Assembly (NCBI GenBank): GCA_016213825.1
Contig: JACQZP010000021.1
Span: forward strand, 269,109-333,108
DNA from: Acetobacterium woodii
GTDB lineage: Bacteria > Bacillota > Clostridia > Eubacteriales > Eubacteriaceae
Direction of reading: 5' to 3'
DNA length: 64,000 nt
In this document: positions 26,979 through 34,949 of the stretch, piece by piece
Position numbering within the stretch: the stretch's first letter is position 1
Layout of the letters: each line of letters opens with the position of its first letter
The notes under the pieces: generated by a model
The model's input: the letters and a program-made list of their open reading frames with translations, nothing else
Told to the model about the DNA's origin: nothing
The model's database searches: none
Position numbers and translations under genes: made by a program

Positions 26979-28760
26979 TTAGATTCTTTGAAGCGTTAAG
27001 CTATCGGCCACCATATTTCCATACATATTTCCGGCAAAGCTGCAGCCGGAATTATATCCTACGCCACTAATTTTACTGTTAGAAGCAACTGTCATTCCAT
27101 ATCCCTGGGTCTTCTTTGCCTGATCGTCGATAAATCTGCAATTTAAGAATTTCACATCTTTTATGTAACCAGTTGAATCCCAGGTATCGATTCGGATACC
27201 ATCCGCTGCTCCCGGCTGACTTTGGCTGTTGTTAGCGATCAGGGTATTATCAAAAGTGATTCTTTCGACCCCTTGCGATTGACCTGAGGTAACCAGTGAT
27301 ATTCCGCGGGATTTGTTTTTTGTGATGGTCATATTTTTAAACAAAGCATTGCAGACATCCTTTTCAAGTTCAACACCGTAAAGATTGTTATTAACAGTAT
27401 TATTGTCAAAAGTTAAATTGCTTGCTTTTACAAGTCGAATCCCCATATTGGAATTGTCGTTTATGCTGCTCCCACTAACCTCAACGCCCTGGATAATGCC
27501 GGTGATCCCCATTAGATCCAAACCTGATCCTTTATTCCCATAACACTGTGTATTCGTAATTTTAATGTTCTCGGAGGTTTGGTTGGCATCCGGTTCAATA
27601 TCGATACCCGCCTCCGGCAAAGTACCATTGGTATTTTTAAAAATACTATTGTTAATTGTTACTCTTTTTGCATCTGTAATGGACAACCCCTGACGGCGGT
27701 TATTATCGCAGACCACACTGTCAATGTTAATATCACTGACATAGGGGGAATCGCCCAGAAAAATACCGTCGCCCCAGCAATCGCTGATTGTCATATTGCT
27801 AATCTTAATGTTATTTGATCCTTGAATAACTTGAATACCCATTCCCCATTCACCAGAGGAACCCAAATGCCCATACCGCTCGCCAATGATCTTACCACCA
27901 ATAATGTTAACATTACTGACACCCGACATGCGAATAACTGCATTATAGCCATTTGAAGATGGCAGCGCTTTTAGCACCGCATTAGTGCTCAGTGTGACTG
28001 TCTGATTCGATTTGAGTAACAAAGGTTTATCGACATTAATCATGTATGTGCCATCTGGTATACATACCGTGGCATTTTCATTCAAGGCCGTTTGTATCGC
28101 TGTAGTATCATTGGTCACACCGTCACCTTTTGCACCGTAGTCTTTAACCGTTTTTCCTTGAGTAACTGGTGACGTTGACGTTGGCGGAGTAACCGTTGAA
28201 GCTGATTTTTTTTCAATCACAATTTCAATGGCTTCTAAACGCAAGCTTTTTCCTTCCGATCCAGCCAGTGCCCCGTCGACCACCCACCCCTGGGTCCAGC
28301 CTTCGTTTTGAATATGGGTCCGATATTTTACCGTATAGCCTGCTGCACTCGCTCCAGTTAATCTTATTTGAATCCCTTCCAACCGAAGACTTTGACCTTC
28401 TGATCCTGAAAAGCTACCATTAGAAGCCCATTTCTGTTCCCAGCCAATATTTTGAACATGAGTTCGATATTCGATTCCAAGATCTGCTGGCACATTACCA
28501 GTCAGTTTAATTTCGATCCCCTCTAAACGCAAGCTTTTTCCTTCCGATCCTGAAAGCGCACCATTGTTCATCCAGCCCTGGGCCCAACCTTCATTTTGAA
28601 TATGGGTTCGGTAGGTAACACCAACCGAATCGGTGGCGGTTGTTTCTAAATTTGCAGCGAAAACATTGTTCGAAAAAAATGCTAAAATCACTAAAAGGAT
28701 ACACGATATGCTTGTGCTAATACTCATTTTTTTCGCACTAAAAAAACTATTTCTATTCAT
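26979..28760 (-). CDS. Secreted ChW-repeat plus pectate-lyase-like parallel beta-helix protein
   Basis: 593 residues. Signal peptide (about 1-35, ending NNVFAA), three clostridial hydrophobic-W (ChW) repeats (about 47-86, 95-134, 144-184; each with YRTHxQNxGW, GSEG and SLRLE), a Thr/Ser/Pro linker, then a Pectate_lyase_3 type right-handed beta-helix (about 205-593) starting KTVKDYGAKGDGVTNDT. ChW repeats are linked to cell-surface association in Clostridia. The helix fold occurs in polysaccharide lyases, hydrolases and epimerases; the exact activity cannot be read here. It sits inside an EPS locus directly behind a c-di-GMP-I riboswitch, so c-di-GMP-controlled action on the secreted polymer is the likely role. 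About three-quarters similar over the helix to the product of 28999-30402. Confidence 0.9.
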   Translation of the reverse strand: MNRNSFFSAKKMSISTSISCILLVILAFFSNNVFAANLETTATDSVGVTYRTHIQNEGWAQGWMNNGALSGSEGKSLRLEGIEIKLTGNVPADLGIEYRTHVQNIGWEQKWASNGSFSGSEGQSLRLEGIQIRLTGASAAGYTVKYRTHIQNEGWTQGWVVDGALAGSEGKSLRLEAIEIVIEKKSASTVTPPTSTSPVTQGKTVKDYGAKGDGVTNDTTAIQTALNENATVCIPDGTYMINVDKPLLLKSNQTVTLSTNAVLKALPSSNGYNAVIRMSGVSNVNIIGGKIIGERYGHLGSSGEWGMGIQVIQGSNNIKISNMTISDCWGDGIFLGDSPYVSDINIDSVVCDNNRRQGLSITDAKRVTINNSIFKNTNGTLPEAGIDIEPDANQTSENIKITNTQCYGNKGSGLDLMGITGIIQGVEVSGSSINDNSNMGIRLVKASNLTFDNNTVNNNLYGVELEKDVCNALFKNMTITKNKSRGISLVTSGQSQGVERITFDNTLIANNSQSQPGAADGIRIDTWDSTGYIKDVKFLNCRFIDDQAKKTQGYGMTVASNSKISGVGYNSGCSFAGNMYGNMVADSLTLQRI

Positions 28761-28770
28761 CTAAAAAATT

Positions 28771-28853
28771 CCTTTCGGAAGCTGGCTGCCTTTCTTTTCA
28801 GTTAAGGTCCTTAGCTTTGCGTCCCAACCTTTCAGTTGGTTTGCCTTTATCGT
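28771..28853 (-). ncRNA. Cyclic-di-GMP-I (GEMM-I) riboswitch before the ChW/beta-helix gene
   Basis: On the minus strand the hallmark elements occur in order: AAAGGCAAACC, a GAAA tetraloop, GGGACGCAAAGC (receptor), a second stem, and AAGGCAGCCAGCTTCCG. The 3' edge, CCGAAAGGAA, supplies the ribosome binding site, 10 bases before the ATG at 28760, so ligand binding could gate translation. TTCC-GAAA-GGAA could also form a small hairpin hiding that site. Whether it is an ON or OFF switch cannot be told by eye. Confidence 0.92.
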
Positions 28854-28887
28854 AGAATTGGTTATCTCAAATCATATCATGTCTATA

Positions 28888-28915
28888 TTCATACTATTTC
28901 ATCAAATTATTTCAA
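28888..28915 (-). promoter_or_regulatory. Possible promoter ahead of the single GEMM-I leader
   Basis: On the minus strand TTGAAA, 16-base spacer, TATGAA, placing the RNA start about 25-30 bases before the aptamer. Weak -10. Confidence 0.35.
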
Positions 28916-28931
28916 TAAATCCTAACGATTT

Positions 28932-28969
28932 AAAAAGGATATTTAGAAAAACTAAATATCCTTTTTTTC
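28932..28969. terminator. Terminator between the two beta-helix genes
   Basis: AAAAAGGATATTTAG pairs perfectly with CTAAATATCCTTTTT around a 5-base loop, with T runs on both strands. It gives the two riboswitch-controlled genes separate transcripts. Confidence 0.9.
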
Positions 28970-28998
28970 AGTCAATTATTGAATTTGGGGATAAGTAT

Positions 28999-30402
28999 TT
29001 ATATTTTCTTAACAATGGCACTATCTCCAACGAGACCGCCGTTAATATTTCCAGAGAAAACACAACTTGAATCATATACAATTCCGCTTACTTTACTGTT
29101 AAAACCGACTGTCATCCCGTAACCTTGTGTCTTAGTTGCTTGATCATCAATAAATTTACAATTTAAGAATTTTACATCTTTGATATATCCGGTAGAATCC
29201 CATGCATCGATTCGGATACCATCTGCTCCACCAGGTTGACTTTGGCTATTATTTGAAAAAGTCGTATTTTCGAATACAATTTTTTCAACTCCCAGAGACT
29301 GTCCAGAAGTAACTAATGAGACGCCGCGTAATTTATTCTTTGATATGGTCATATTCTTGAATGACGCATTATAAACATCTTTCTCAATTTCAACGCCATA
29401 TAAATTGTTGGTAACGATATTATTATTGAATGTTAAATCACTGGTTTTAACAAGTCGAAGTCCCATACTGCCATTATCTTTTAAGGTACTATCAGTAAGA
29501 GAAACGCGTTGAATCGTTCCGGTGATTCCCATTAAATCCAAACCTGATCCGGCGTTGCCATAACACTGGGTATTGATGATTTGAATATCCTCAGATGTTT
29601 GATTTGCATCTGGTTCAATATCGATACCAGCTTGTGGCAAGGTGCCATTGGTGTTTTTAAAAATACTGTTTTTAATAATGACACGTTTAGCATCTGTAAT
29701 AGATAGGCCTTGACGTCGATTATTATCGCCAATTACATTATCTATGGTAACATCTGTTACTGCCGGTGAATCGCCTAAGAAGATGCCATCTCCCCAGCAA
29801 TCGCTGACGGTAATGTTACTGATTGTAATATTATTTGATCCCTGAATAACATGAATGCCCATTCCCCATTCACCAGAGGTTCCCTGGTGATTATTTCGTT
29901 CACCGACAATCTTGCCACCAGTAATAATAACATTGCTAACGCCAATCATTCGTACTACTGCGTTATACCCGTTAGCAGACGGCATTGCTTTTAATACTGC
30001 ATTTTGACTTAAGGTAATTGTCTGACTTGATTTTGGTTTCAACGTTTGATCTACATTAACTAAATAAGTACCATCCGGTATATAAACGGCTGAATTTTCG
30101 TTCAATGCTGTTTGAATAGCGGCTGTATCATTTGTTACGCCATCACCTTTAGCGCCATAGTCTTTAACACTCATCCCCTGTGCTGTCGGTGTTGGGGTGG
30201 TTGTTGTTGGCGTTGTTGTCGTCGGTGTTGTTGTCGTTGGCGTGGTTGTCGTTGGTGTGGTTGTCGTTGGCGTTGTTGTCGTTGGCGTGGTTGTCGTAGT
30301 TGGTGGTTTTGTTGTTACAACTCTCTTTTTTGTTGCCGCTTCAACTGGCATTGCACTAAATAATAAGATCAATGTAATCAATAAAACAGATAACTTTTTC
30401 AT
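28999..30402 (-). CDS. Secreted pectate-lyase-like parallel beta-helix protein with Thr/Pro linker
   Basis: 467 residues. Signal peptide (about 1-22, ending VEAA), a basic patch (TKKRVVTTK), a Thr/Pro linker of about 40 residues built from TTTTP units, then a Pectate_lyase_3 beta-helix (about 75-467) beginning SVKDYGAKGDGVTNDTAAIQ. The helix is closely related to that of 26979-28760, but ChW repeats are replaced by the linker, so the two paralogs probably differ in surface attachment or reach. Catalytic residues are not identifiable with confidence; it could be a lyase, hydrolase, epimerase or polymer-binding protein. Four tandem c-di-GMP-I aptamers precede it, and the ribosome site AAAGGA overlaps the last one. 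Own terminator at 28932-28969. Confidence 0.9.
   Translation of the reverse strand: MKKLSVLLITLILLFSAMPVEAATKKRVVTTKPPTTTTTPTTTTPTTTTPTTTTPTTTTPTTTTPTTTTPTPTAQGMSVKDYGAKGDGVTNDTAAIQTALNENSAVYIPDGTYLVNVDQTLKPKSSQTITLSQNAVLKAMPSANGYNAVVRMIGVSNVIITGGKIVGERNNHQGTSGEWGMGIHVIQGSNNITISNITVSDCWGDGIFLGDSPAVTDVTIDNVIGDNNRRQGLSITDAKRVIIKNSIFKNTNGTLPQAGIDIEPDANQTSEDIQIINTQCYGNAGSGLDLMGITGTIQRVSLTDSTLKDNGSMGLRLVKTSDLTFNNNIVTNNLYGVEIEKDVYNASFKNMTISKNKLRGVSLVTSGQSLGVEKIVFENTTFSNNSQSQPGGADGIRIDAWDSTGYIKDVKFLNCKFIDDQATKTQGYGMTVGFNSKVSGIVYDSSCVFSGNINGGLVGDSAIVKKI
30190..30303 (-). repeat. In-frame 15-base tandem repeats encoding the TTTTP linker
   Basis: About seven imperfect copies of a 15-base unit (plus strand GTTGTCGTTGGCGTG and variants), each encoding five residues (Pro-Thr-Thr-Thr-Thr). 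Because the unit is a multiple of three, slippage would lengthen or shorten the linker without a frameshift. Plus-strand open frames here (VVVVG repeats) are shadows. Confidence 0.85.
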
Positions 30403-30412
30403 GGTGGTAATT

Positions 30413-30495
30413 CCTTTCGGTAGCCGGCTGCCTTTCTTTTCAGGTTAAGGCCCTTAGCTTTGCGTCCCACTCTTTCGAATGGTTTGCCTTTTTCG
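30413..30495 (-). ncRNA. Cyclic-di-GMP-I riboswitch, tandem unit 1 (gene-proximal)
   Basis: Minus strand: AAAGGCAAACCATTCGAAAG, GTGGGACGCAAAGC, long second stem, AAAGGCAGCCGGCTACCG. Its longer second stem closely matches the single aptamer at 28771-28853 and differs from units 2-4. The 3' edge runs into AAAGGAATTACCACCATG, so the Shine-Dalgarno sequence of the beta-helix gene overlaps the aptamer edge. Confidence 0.93.
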
Positions 30496-30527
30496 TTGAA
30501 TTATGAATATGCAAGACAAAAAACTTC

Positions 30528-30604
30528 TCTTTCGGTAACTGGCTGCCATATTTTAGGCCCTTTAGTTTTGCGTCCCTATCTTTCAACAGGTTTGCCTTTT
30601 TCGC
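30528..30604 (-). ncRNA. Cyclic-di-GMP-I riboswitch, tandem unit 2
   Basis: Minus strand: AAAGGCAAACCTGTTGAAAG, GGGACGCAAAACTAAAGGGCC, ATGGCAGCCAGTTACCG. Short second stem as in units 3 and 4. The core has AAAACT where units 1 and 3 have AAAGCT, so ligand affinity may differ. Confidence 0.9.
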
Positions 30605-30659
30605 TGAAAAGCTGATCCCAACGTTTAAATAATTCAATCTTGTTTTGAGTTTTAGTCAT
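30576..30659 (-). CDS. Possible 27-residue leader ORF between aptamers 3 and 2
   Basis: ATG at 30659 directly follows GGAAGGA at the 3' edge of aptamer 3. The reading frame begins MTKTQNKIELFKRWDQLF and stops at 30576 inside the 5' half of aptamer 2. No homolog recognised. If translated, ribosomes would invade the next aptamer and stop it folding. It could be chance or a remnant of a duplicated gene start. Confidence 0.3.
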   Translation of the reverse strand: MTKTQNKIELFKRWDQLFSEKGKPVER

Positions 30660-30664
30660 TCCTT

Positions 30665-30740
30665 CCTTTCAGTAACTGGCTGCCATTTTACAGGCCCTTT
30701 AGCTTTGCGTCCCTGTCTTTCAACAGGTTTGCCTTTTTTG
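30665..30740 (-). ncRNA. Cyclic-di-GMP-I riboswitch, tandem unit 3
   Basis: Minus strand: AAAGGCAAACCTGTTGAAAG, CAGGGACGCAAAGC, AATGGCAGCCAGTTACTG. It is nearly identical to unit 4 in the first half, indicating recent duplication, and ends in GAAAGGAAGGA, a strong Shine-Dalgarno-like sequence. Confidence 0.92.
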
Positions 30741-30764
30741 CATCAAAGAGATAACTCTGAACAT
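30720..30764 (-). CDS. Possible 14-residue leader ORF between aptamers 4 and 3
   Basis: ATG at 30764 lies about 7 bases after AAAGGAAAG at the 3' edge of aptamer 4. It encodes MFRVISLMQKRQTC and stops inside the 5' part of aptamer 3. Same arrangement as the ORF at 30576-30659. Weak as a gene; listed because the architecture repeats. Confidence 0.2.
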   Translation of the reverse strand: MFRVISLMQKRQTC

Positions 30765-30774
30765 AAAAAACTTT

Positions 30775-30850
30775 CCTTTCGGTAACTGGCTACCATTTTA
30801 CAGGCCCTCTAGTTTTGCGTCCCTATCTTTCAACAGGTTTGCCTTTATCG
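30775..30850 (-). ncRNA. Cyclic-di-GMP-I riboswitch, tandem unit 4 (promoter-proximal)
   Basis: Minus strand: AAAGGCAAACCTGTTGAAAG, AGGGACGCAAAACTAGAGGGCC, AATGGTAGCCAGTTACCG. It has GGTAGCC where the others have GGCAGCC. First aptamer to be transcribed, about 25 bases after the predicted start. Confidence 0.9.
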
Positions 30851-30884
30851 TTGGAAAGCAATTCCACGATTTTAATTTTTCATA

Positions 30885-30914
30885 ATCATATTAATGTTAA
30901 AACCCTTTATTCAA
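30885..30914 (-). promoter_or_regulatory. Probable promoter of the four-aptamer leader
   Basis: On the minus strand TTGAAT, 18-base spacer, TATGAT, placing the RNA start near 30877, just before aptamer 4, so all four aptamers would lie on one leader of about 475 bases. The remainder up to 31053 is very AT-rich, with no other feature seen. Confidence 0.5.
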
Positions 30915-31053
30915 TAATTATTTAATAGATTATTGATTTAAGATTTATATCACATTATTAGTATATTAGATTACAGTATTTATGAATTGAATATAACACA
31001 TTTCCAAATATTAGTCAATACTTAATTCTGGTAATTTTTACATAATAATGATG

Positions 31054-32589
31054 TCATTTAAGAACTTTTATTACTTTGTCCAATAACTCCCTTTTACCCA
31101 CTTGAACTAAATGAATGAAGTCATTATTTTTTCTATAAATAATAAAAAATATTAAATTCGGAATGATCGCACAAATTACCAATTTTATCCCAAAATTCAC
31201 AATCCCTGCGCCAACGATGAATGAACAAATCAGCCAGGTAAAACCACCCGCGATGATTGTGATAAAAACATATTTAAAATATATTTTAAAGTACTCAATT
31301 GAACTGGTTTTGAATCCATATTTATATAACACAAAGGGTTCAACCCAAAAACTTGTCGTTATTGTGCTGATCATCGTTCCGATAAAAATTCCGATAACAC
31401 CCCAATAATTTGCCAATATAACGGAAGCAATAATATTAATAATTGATTCCGCCAGTGGTTTATAACGATCATACCAATACAACCCGTGAGCATCCTTAAA
31501 TACGCGAACGCTTGATCGCATCCCTGTCATATAAAAGTTAATAATCAAAACAGCAACGATTTGCATATTAAAAAGGTATTCACTGCCTAGCCAAATTTCA
31601 ATAAACGGATTCACCAGATTCCACAAAGCGATGGACGAAAATCCAAAAATCCAAAAAGCCGCAAAATTTGTGACATAGAAGACATTCTTGTTTTTTTCTT
31701 CTGTTTGGGTTATGCCAAGGTTTCCCACACTGGCTGTGAGCGATTCGAATATTAATCCATAAATCAGCATCAGTGCTGAAATAATCAGCAAGTAGTTCGA
31801 ATAGATTCCAACTGCCACCAGTCCAATCAGCATGGATATTAGTAAATTATCGGTACCCAGAACCACCACCCCGCCAATTCGATGGTAAATTAGTGCCTGA
31901 ACATTTTTTTTGATCAGTTCTTTCTCATTTGTTTCGAGCGGGAGAATATTTTTTTCTTTTAAATACGGGTACATTTTATCTGCTTTTATGGAAACCAGAA
32001 GATTTTCCAAAAATGTCGCGATCAGTTCAACAGATAAAAACAAAATATAGTTTTGGGTTGTGATCAAAATAATAATTTGGCAAATGCTCATCGCGATAAA
32101 AATTGAATAACGGTAAAGGGATGCAATGTATTTTTTTTCATTGGCAATAATAAGAAACCGTTTATATGAATAAAAATATGATATTGAAGAATTTATTACA
32201 AACATTAAAAAGATGATGCTAATATAGTCCACATTCGGCATGTCTTTTATAAAATAATGCAAAAATGGCGTAATCATTACTCCTAAAACCGTTATCAATA
32301 AACCAATAATCGTATACGTTTTTTTAAACAAATGCATTAATGATTTTATTTTTTCGACATCATTTTCAGCTATCGGTTTATACATGCTATAGACAATGGC
32401 GGTACCAATACCCATTTCCGCCAAAGATAAGATGGATAATATATTTGTAAAGAGTCCATTGATTCCCAAATATTCGGCGCTTAATACATTAACAAATATC
32501 ATCCTGGAAACAAAGGTAATAACCAGTGCCAACATTTGACCGATCAAAGCGTATTTTATGTTTTTAATCGAATTCTCTGTTCTTGACAT
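31054..32589 (-). CDS. Wzx-like oligosaccharide flippase
   Basis: 511 residues with about 12-14 hydrophobic helices along its length and no soluble domain, as in the polysaccharide transporter branch of the MOP superfamily (N-terminus IKNIKYALIGQMLALVITFV, then YLGINGLFTNILSILSLAEMG). It would flip the lipid-linked repeat unit for extracellular polymerisation. It is the last gene of the upstream EPS module, after the GT2 gene, with GTGAGG before the ATG. Confidence 0.92.
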   Translation of the reverse strand: MSRTENSIKNIKYALIGQMLALVITFVSRMIFVNVLSAEYLGINGLFTNILSILSLAEMGIGTAIVYSMYKPIAENDVEKIKSLMHLFKKTYTIIGLLITVLGVMITPFLHYFIKDMPNVDYISIIFLMFVINSSISYFYSYKRFLIIANEKKYIASLYRYSIFIAMSICQIIILITTQNYILFLSVELIATFLENLLVSIKADKMYPYLKEKNILPLETNEKELIKKNVQALIYHRIGGVVVLGTDNLLISMLIGLVAVGIYSNYLLIISALMLIYGLIFESLTASVGNLGITQTEEKNKNVFYVTNFAAFWIFGFSSIALWNLVNPFIEIWLGSEYLFNMQIVAVLIINFYMTGMRSSVRVFKDAHGLYWYDRYKPLAESIINIIASVILANYWGVIGIFIGTMISTITTSFWVEPFVLYKYGFKTSSIEYFKIYFKYVFITIIAGGFTWLICSFIVGAGIVNFGIKLVICAIIPNLIFFIIYRKNNDFIHLVQVGKRELLDKVIKVLK

Positions 32590-32717
32590 AACCTCACCAT
32601 TTCCATTTAAGACATTTCGTTATTAATTTATTTAAAGTGCCATTATTCATAACTCACCAATTGAGCCTTTTTTCGTTTATGCTTTGTTCGGTAATCAGAT
32701 CAATGATTCAATTACTT

Positions 32718-33749
32718 TCATCTTTTGACTTTTTCCAGTAAATCATTTGCACTAAATAATAAGAATAAGATTATAAAACACTTATGTTTCAAAAGATAAT
32801 AAACAAATTTTAGCCTCAATCCAGTCACCGCTGCATTTTCTAATGCAGACTCAAATTCGACCAAAGTAATAATCTGCTTCATTTCGGTATATTTATAACT
32901 AAAACTAGCATCACTGGAATACAGCTTTTCGATGGCTATGATATAGTATCTCAGAATCATTCCATCTATCTTCTTTGATACAACCCCTTTATCTAAATCA
33001 AATTTCTTTGAAAAGTCTCGAAGTCGCCGGTCTAAAATCTGGAAATTCTTGATATAATCGATATTCGGACGTCGTTTAAGATGGGACAACTGTAAATCAT
33101 GAAAATAATGATAAAATGGTGTCGTCAGAGCACAAACCTGATGCGATTTTTCGAGCACGTCTAAGACAAACTTAAAATCCTCCAATATGGACATATCTTT
33201 TTCAAAAACAATGTTATTATCTTTGACAATGGCAGATTTGATAACTTTATTACACGATGACAGAAAATAATTTCGTTCTGATAAATAAAAAAAGCATTCA
33301 TTTATATTTTTAACGTCAAAGCAGCGATTTTCTTCAATCGATTTTATTTCACGCCGCTGTATTTTCTGTTCTTTGAAGTATTCGAATTGCATACCGAATA
33401 TTACCATATCAATTGTATTATCCGTAAACTCTTTCATAACAGCTTCATATGTCTCTGAATCAATTACATCATCAGCATCAATGAAGGAAAGATATTGACC
33501 TTTGGCTAATTGGATTCCATGATTTCGTGCGGCACTTACGCGTGCGTTCTCTTGATGAACAACTTTCACTCTTGAATCAATTTTAGCGTACTGATTGCAA
33601 ATCATCAATGACGAATCCGTGGAGCCATCATCCACCAGGATTAACTCAAGATTACGATACGTTTGATTCAATATACTATTAATTGATATTTCTAATCGTT
33701 TTTCAGCATTGAATACTGGCATAATAACACTAATTAATGATTCGCTCAT
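32718..33749 (-). CDS. Family 2 glycosyltransferase
   Basis: 343 residues. N-terminal GT-A domain with SVIMPVFNAEKRLEISINSI, ELILVDDGSTDSS, ARNHGIQLAKGQYLSFIDAD and the DAD metal-binding motif, then a C-terminal helical region without clear membrane segments. It would add one sugar to the lipid-linked repeat unit at the inner face of the membrane; donor and acceptor are unknown. Lies between the Wzy-like and Wzx-like genes. Confidence 0.93.
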   Translation of the reverse strand: MSESLISVIMPVFNAEKRLEISINSILNQTYRNLELILVDDGSTDSSLMICNQYAKIDSRVKVVHQENARVSAARNHGIQLAKGQYLSFIDADDVIDSETYEAVMKEFTDNTIDMVIFGMQFEYFKEQKIQRREIKSIEENRCFDVKNINECFFYLSERNYFLSSCNKVIKSAIVKDNNIVFEKDMSILEDFKFVLDVLEKSHQVCALTTPFYHYFHDLQLSHLKRRPNIDYIKNFQILDRRLRDFSKKFDLDKGVVSKKIDGMILRYYIIAIEKLYSSDASFSYKYTEMKQIITLVEFESALENAAVTGLRLKFVYYLLKHKCFIILFLLFSANDLLEKVKR

Positions 33750-33773
33750 CGCTTTCTTTACCTCACTTTTAAT

Positions 33774-34949
33774 TTAAACGATGGTACTGATTGCATATGA
33801 AGAGTCAATAAGTTTATTTTCTGATTCTTTAGATACAACGTAAACCCAGATAAGCAAATAAAGCAAATTTCGATTGAATAAAATCTGATCACTTATCATA
33901 ATAAACATCAGAATGTACCACATCACGCGATAATTTGAACTGATTTTTCTGAACATAACAACACAAAGATTAATCCAAAATAATGAACCAAACAGACCGA
34001 ACGAAAAAACTAAAAATATGATCGAGTTTGCATAATTCCTTCCATACGATTCGCCACTCATATAAAGAAATTCTGCAAGTCGGTTGATACCAACTCCAAA
34101 AATCCATTCTGGCATCGAAAAGTACTGGAACAAACTTAATGTTCCCAAAATTCTGATATTTTCCATCAGATTTGTTAAACTCAATTTGCTGATATACTGA
34201 TTAAACAGCTCCGGTAAATAAATAAACAAAACGAGCCCAATCAAAGTAAAAATACTTACAAATACTAATGATTTCGCTTTTTTTATATTAATAATTATCG
34301 GAATTACAAGTAGCAATATAATACCTGTCGTGCTGGTCGAAAAAACAACTCCAGCAAAAAGAATGACAGCAATCCAGTACTCCTTTTTTATAATTGCCAT
34401 CGCATAAATTGGCGCAACATAAATACAATAATGAGCCGGCTCATAGAATAATGAAGTTGGTCTTCCATATTCAATGGATTGAAAACCTGTCTCAAGATAG
34501 GATAAAAACGGGATGTTCCCTTTGACAACAACATCTAAGATATTATAAGCAAAGACCTGATAAAAAAGAAAAGCCGTTGCGATCAGACCGACAAACTTAC
34601 ACGCTTTATACAATTTTTCCTTATCAAGGAAACCAGGACAACATAAAAAGCTTGCCAATATGGTGAAAACAATCATTCCCCCAGTATTATTAATTGTATT
34701 GGTAATATCCGGATATTTAATGGCTCCCACAATCAGATTAAGAATAATTAGAATCAGCATGGTACATAAGATTTCAAAATTAATGCGAATGACTAAATTC
34801 TGCTTAATCATCATGATTATAATAATTGCCATTAAAATAAAATTGCCGATATCTAATAAAGGCAGAAATTCATAAAGGGATAAAATTGGAAACAGAGCTA
34901 TTAACAAATATTTTAGATCGCTTAATTTGGGAGCATTTAATTTTATCAT
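33774..34949 (-). CDS. Wzy-like (O-antigen polymerase type) membrane protein
   Basis: 391 residues, about ten to twelve hydrophobic helices with a larger outer loop in the middle (around residues 150-180, PFLSYLETGFQSIEYGRPTS). Family sequence identity is low, so the call rests on topology, length and location between glycosyltransferase and flippase genes. The chosen ATG at 34949 is 7 bases from AAAGGG; the ATG two codons earlier is too close to it. Would polymerise flipped repeat units outside the membrane. Confidence 0.82.
   Translation of the reverse strand: MIKLNAPKLSDLKYLLIALFPILSLYEFLPLLDIGNFILMAIIIIMMIKQNLVIRINFEILCTMLILIILNLIVGAIKYPDITNTINNTGGMIVFTILASFLCCPGFLDKEKLYKACKFVGLIATAFLFYQVFAYNILDVVVKGNIPFLSYLETGFQSIEYGRPTSLFYEPAHYCIYVAPIYAMAIIKKEYWIAVILFAGVVFSTSTTGIILLLVIPIIINIKKAKSLVFVSIFTLIGLVLFIYLPELFNQYISKLSLTNLMENIRILGTLSLFQYFSMPEWIFGVGINRLAEFLYMSGESYGRNYANSIIFLVFSFGLFGSLFWINLCVVMFRKISSNYRVMWYILMFIMISDQILFNRNLLYLLIWVYVVSKESENKLIDSSYAISTIV

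Noticed and set aside
30112-30448. Two plus-strand open frames rich in Val/Gly or Cys/Trp/Arg
   Set aside because: They are antisense shadows of the Thr/Pro-coding tandem repeat and have no ribosome site or family resemblance.
30440-30637. Minus-strand 65-residue open frame across aptamers 1 and 2
   Set aside because: It runs through two structured aptamers with no ribosome site at its start.
30413-30850. Possible CRISPR array (four regularly spaced similar units)
   Set aside because: Units are about 76-83 bases, internally variable, and match the c-di-GMP-I riboswitch core; there are no spacers of uniform size and no cas genes.
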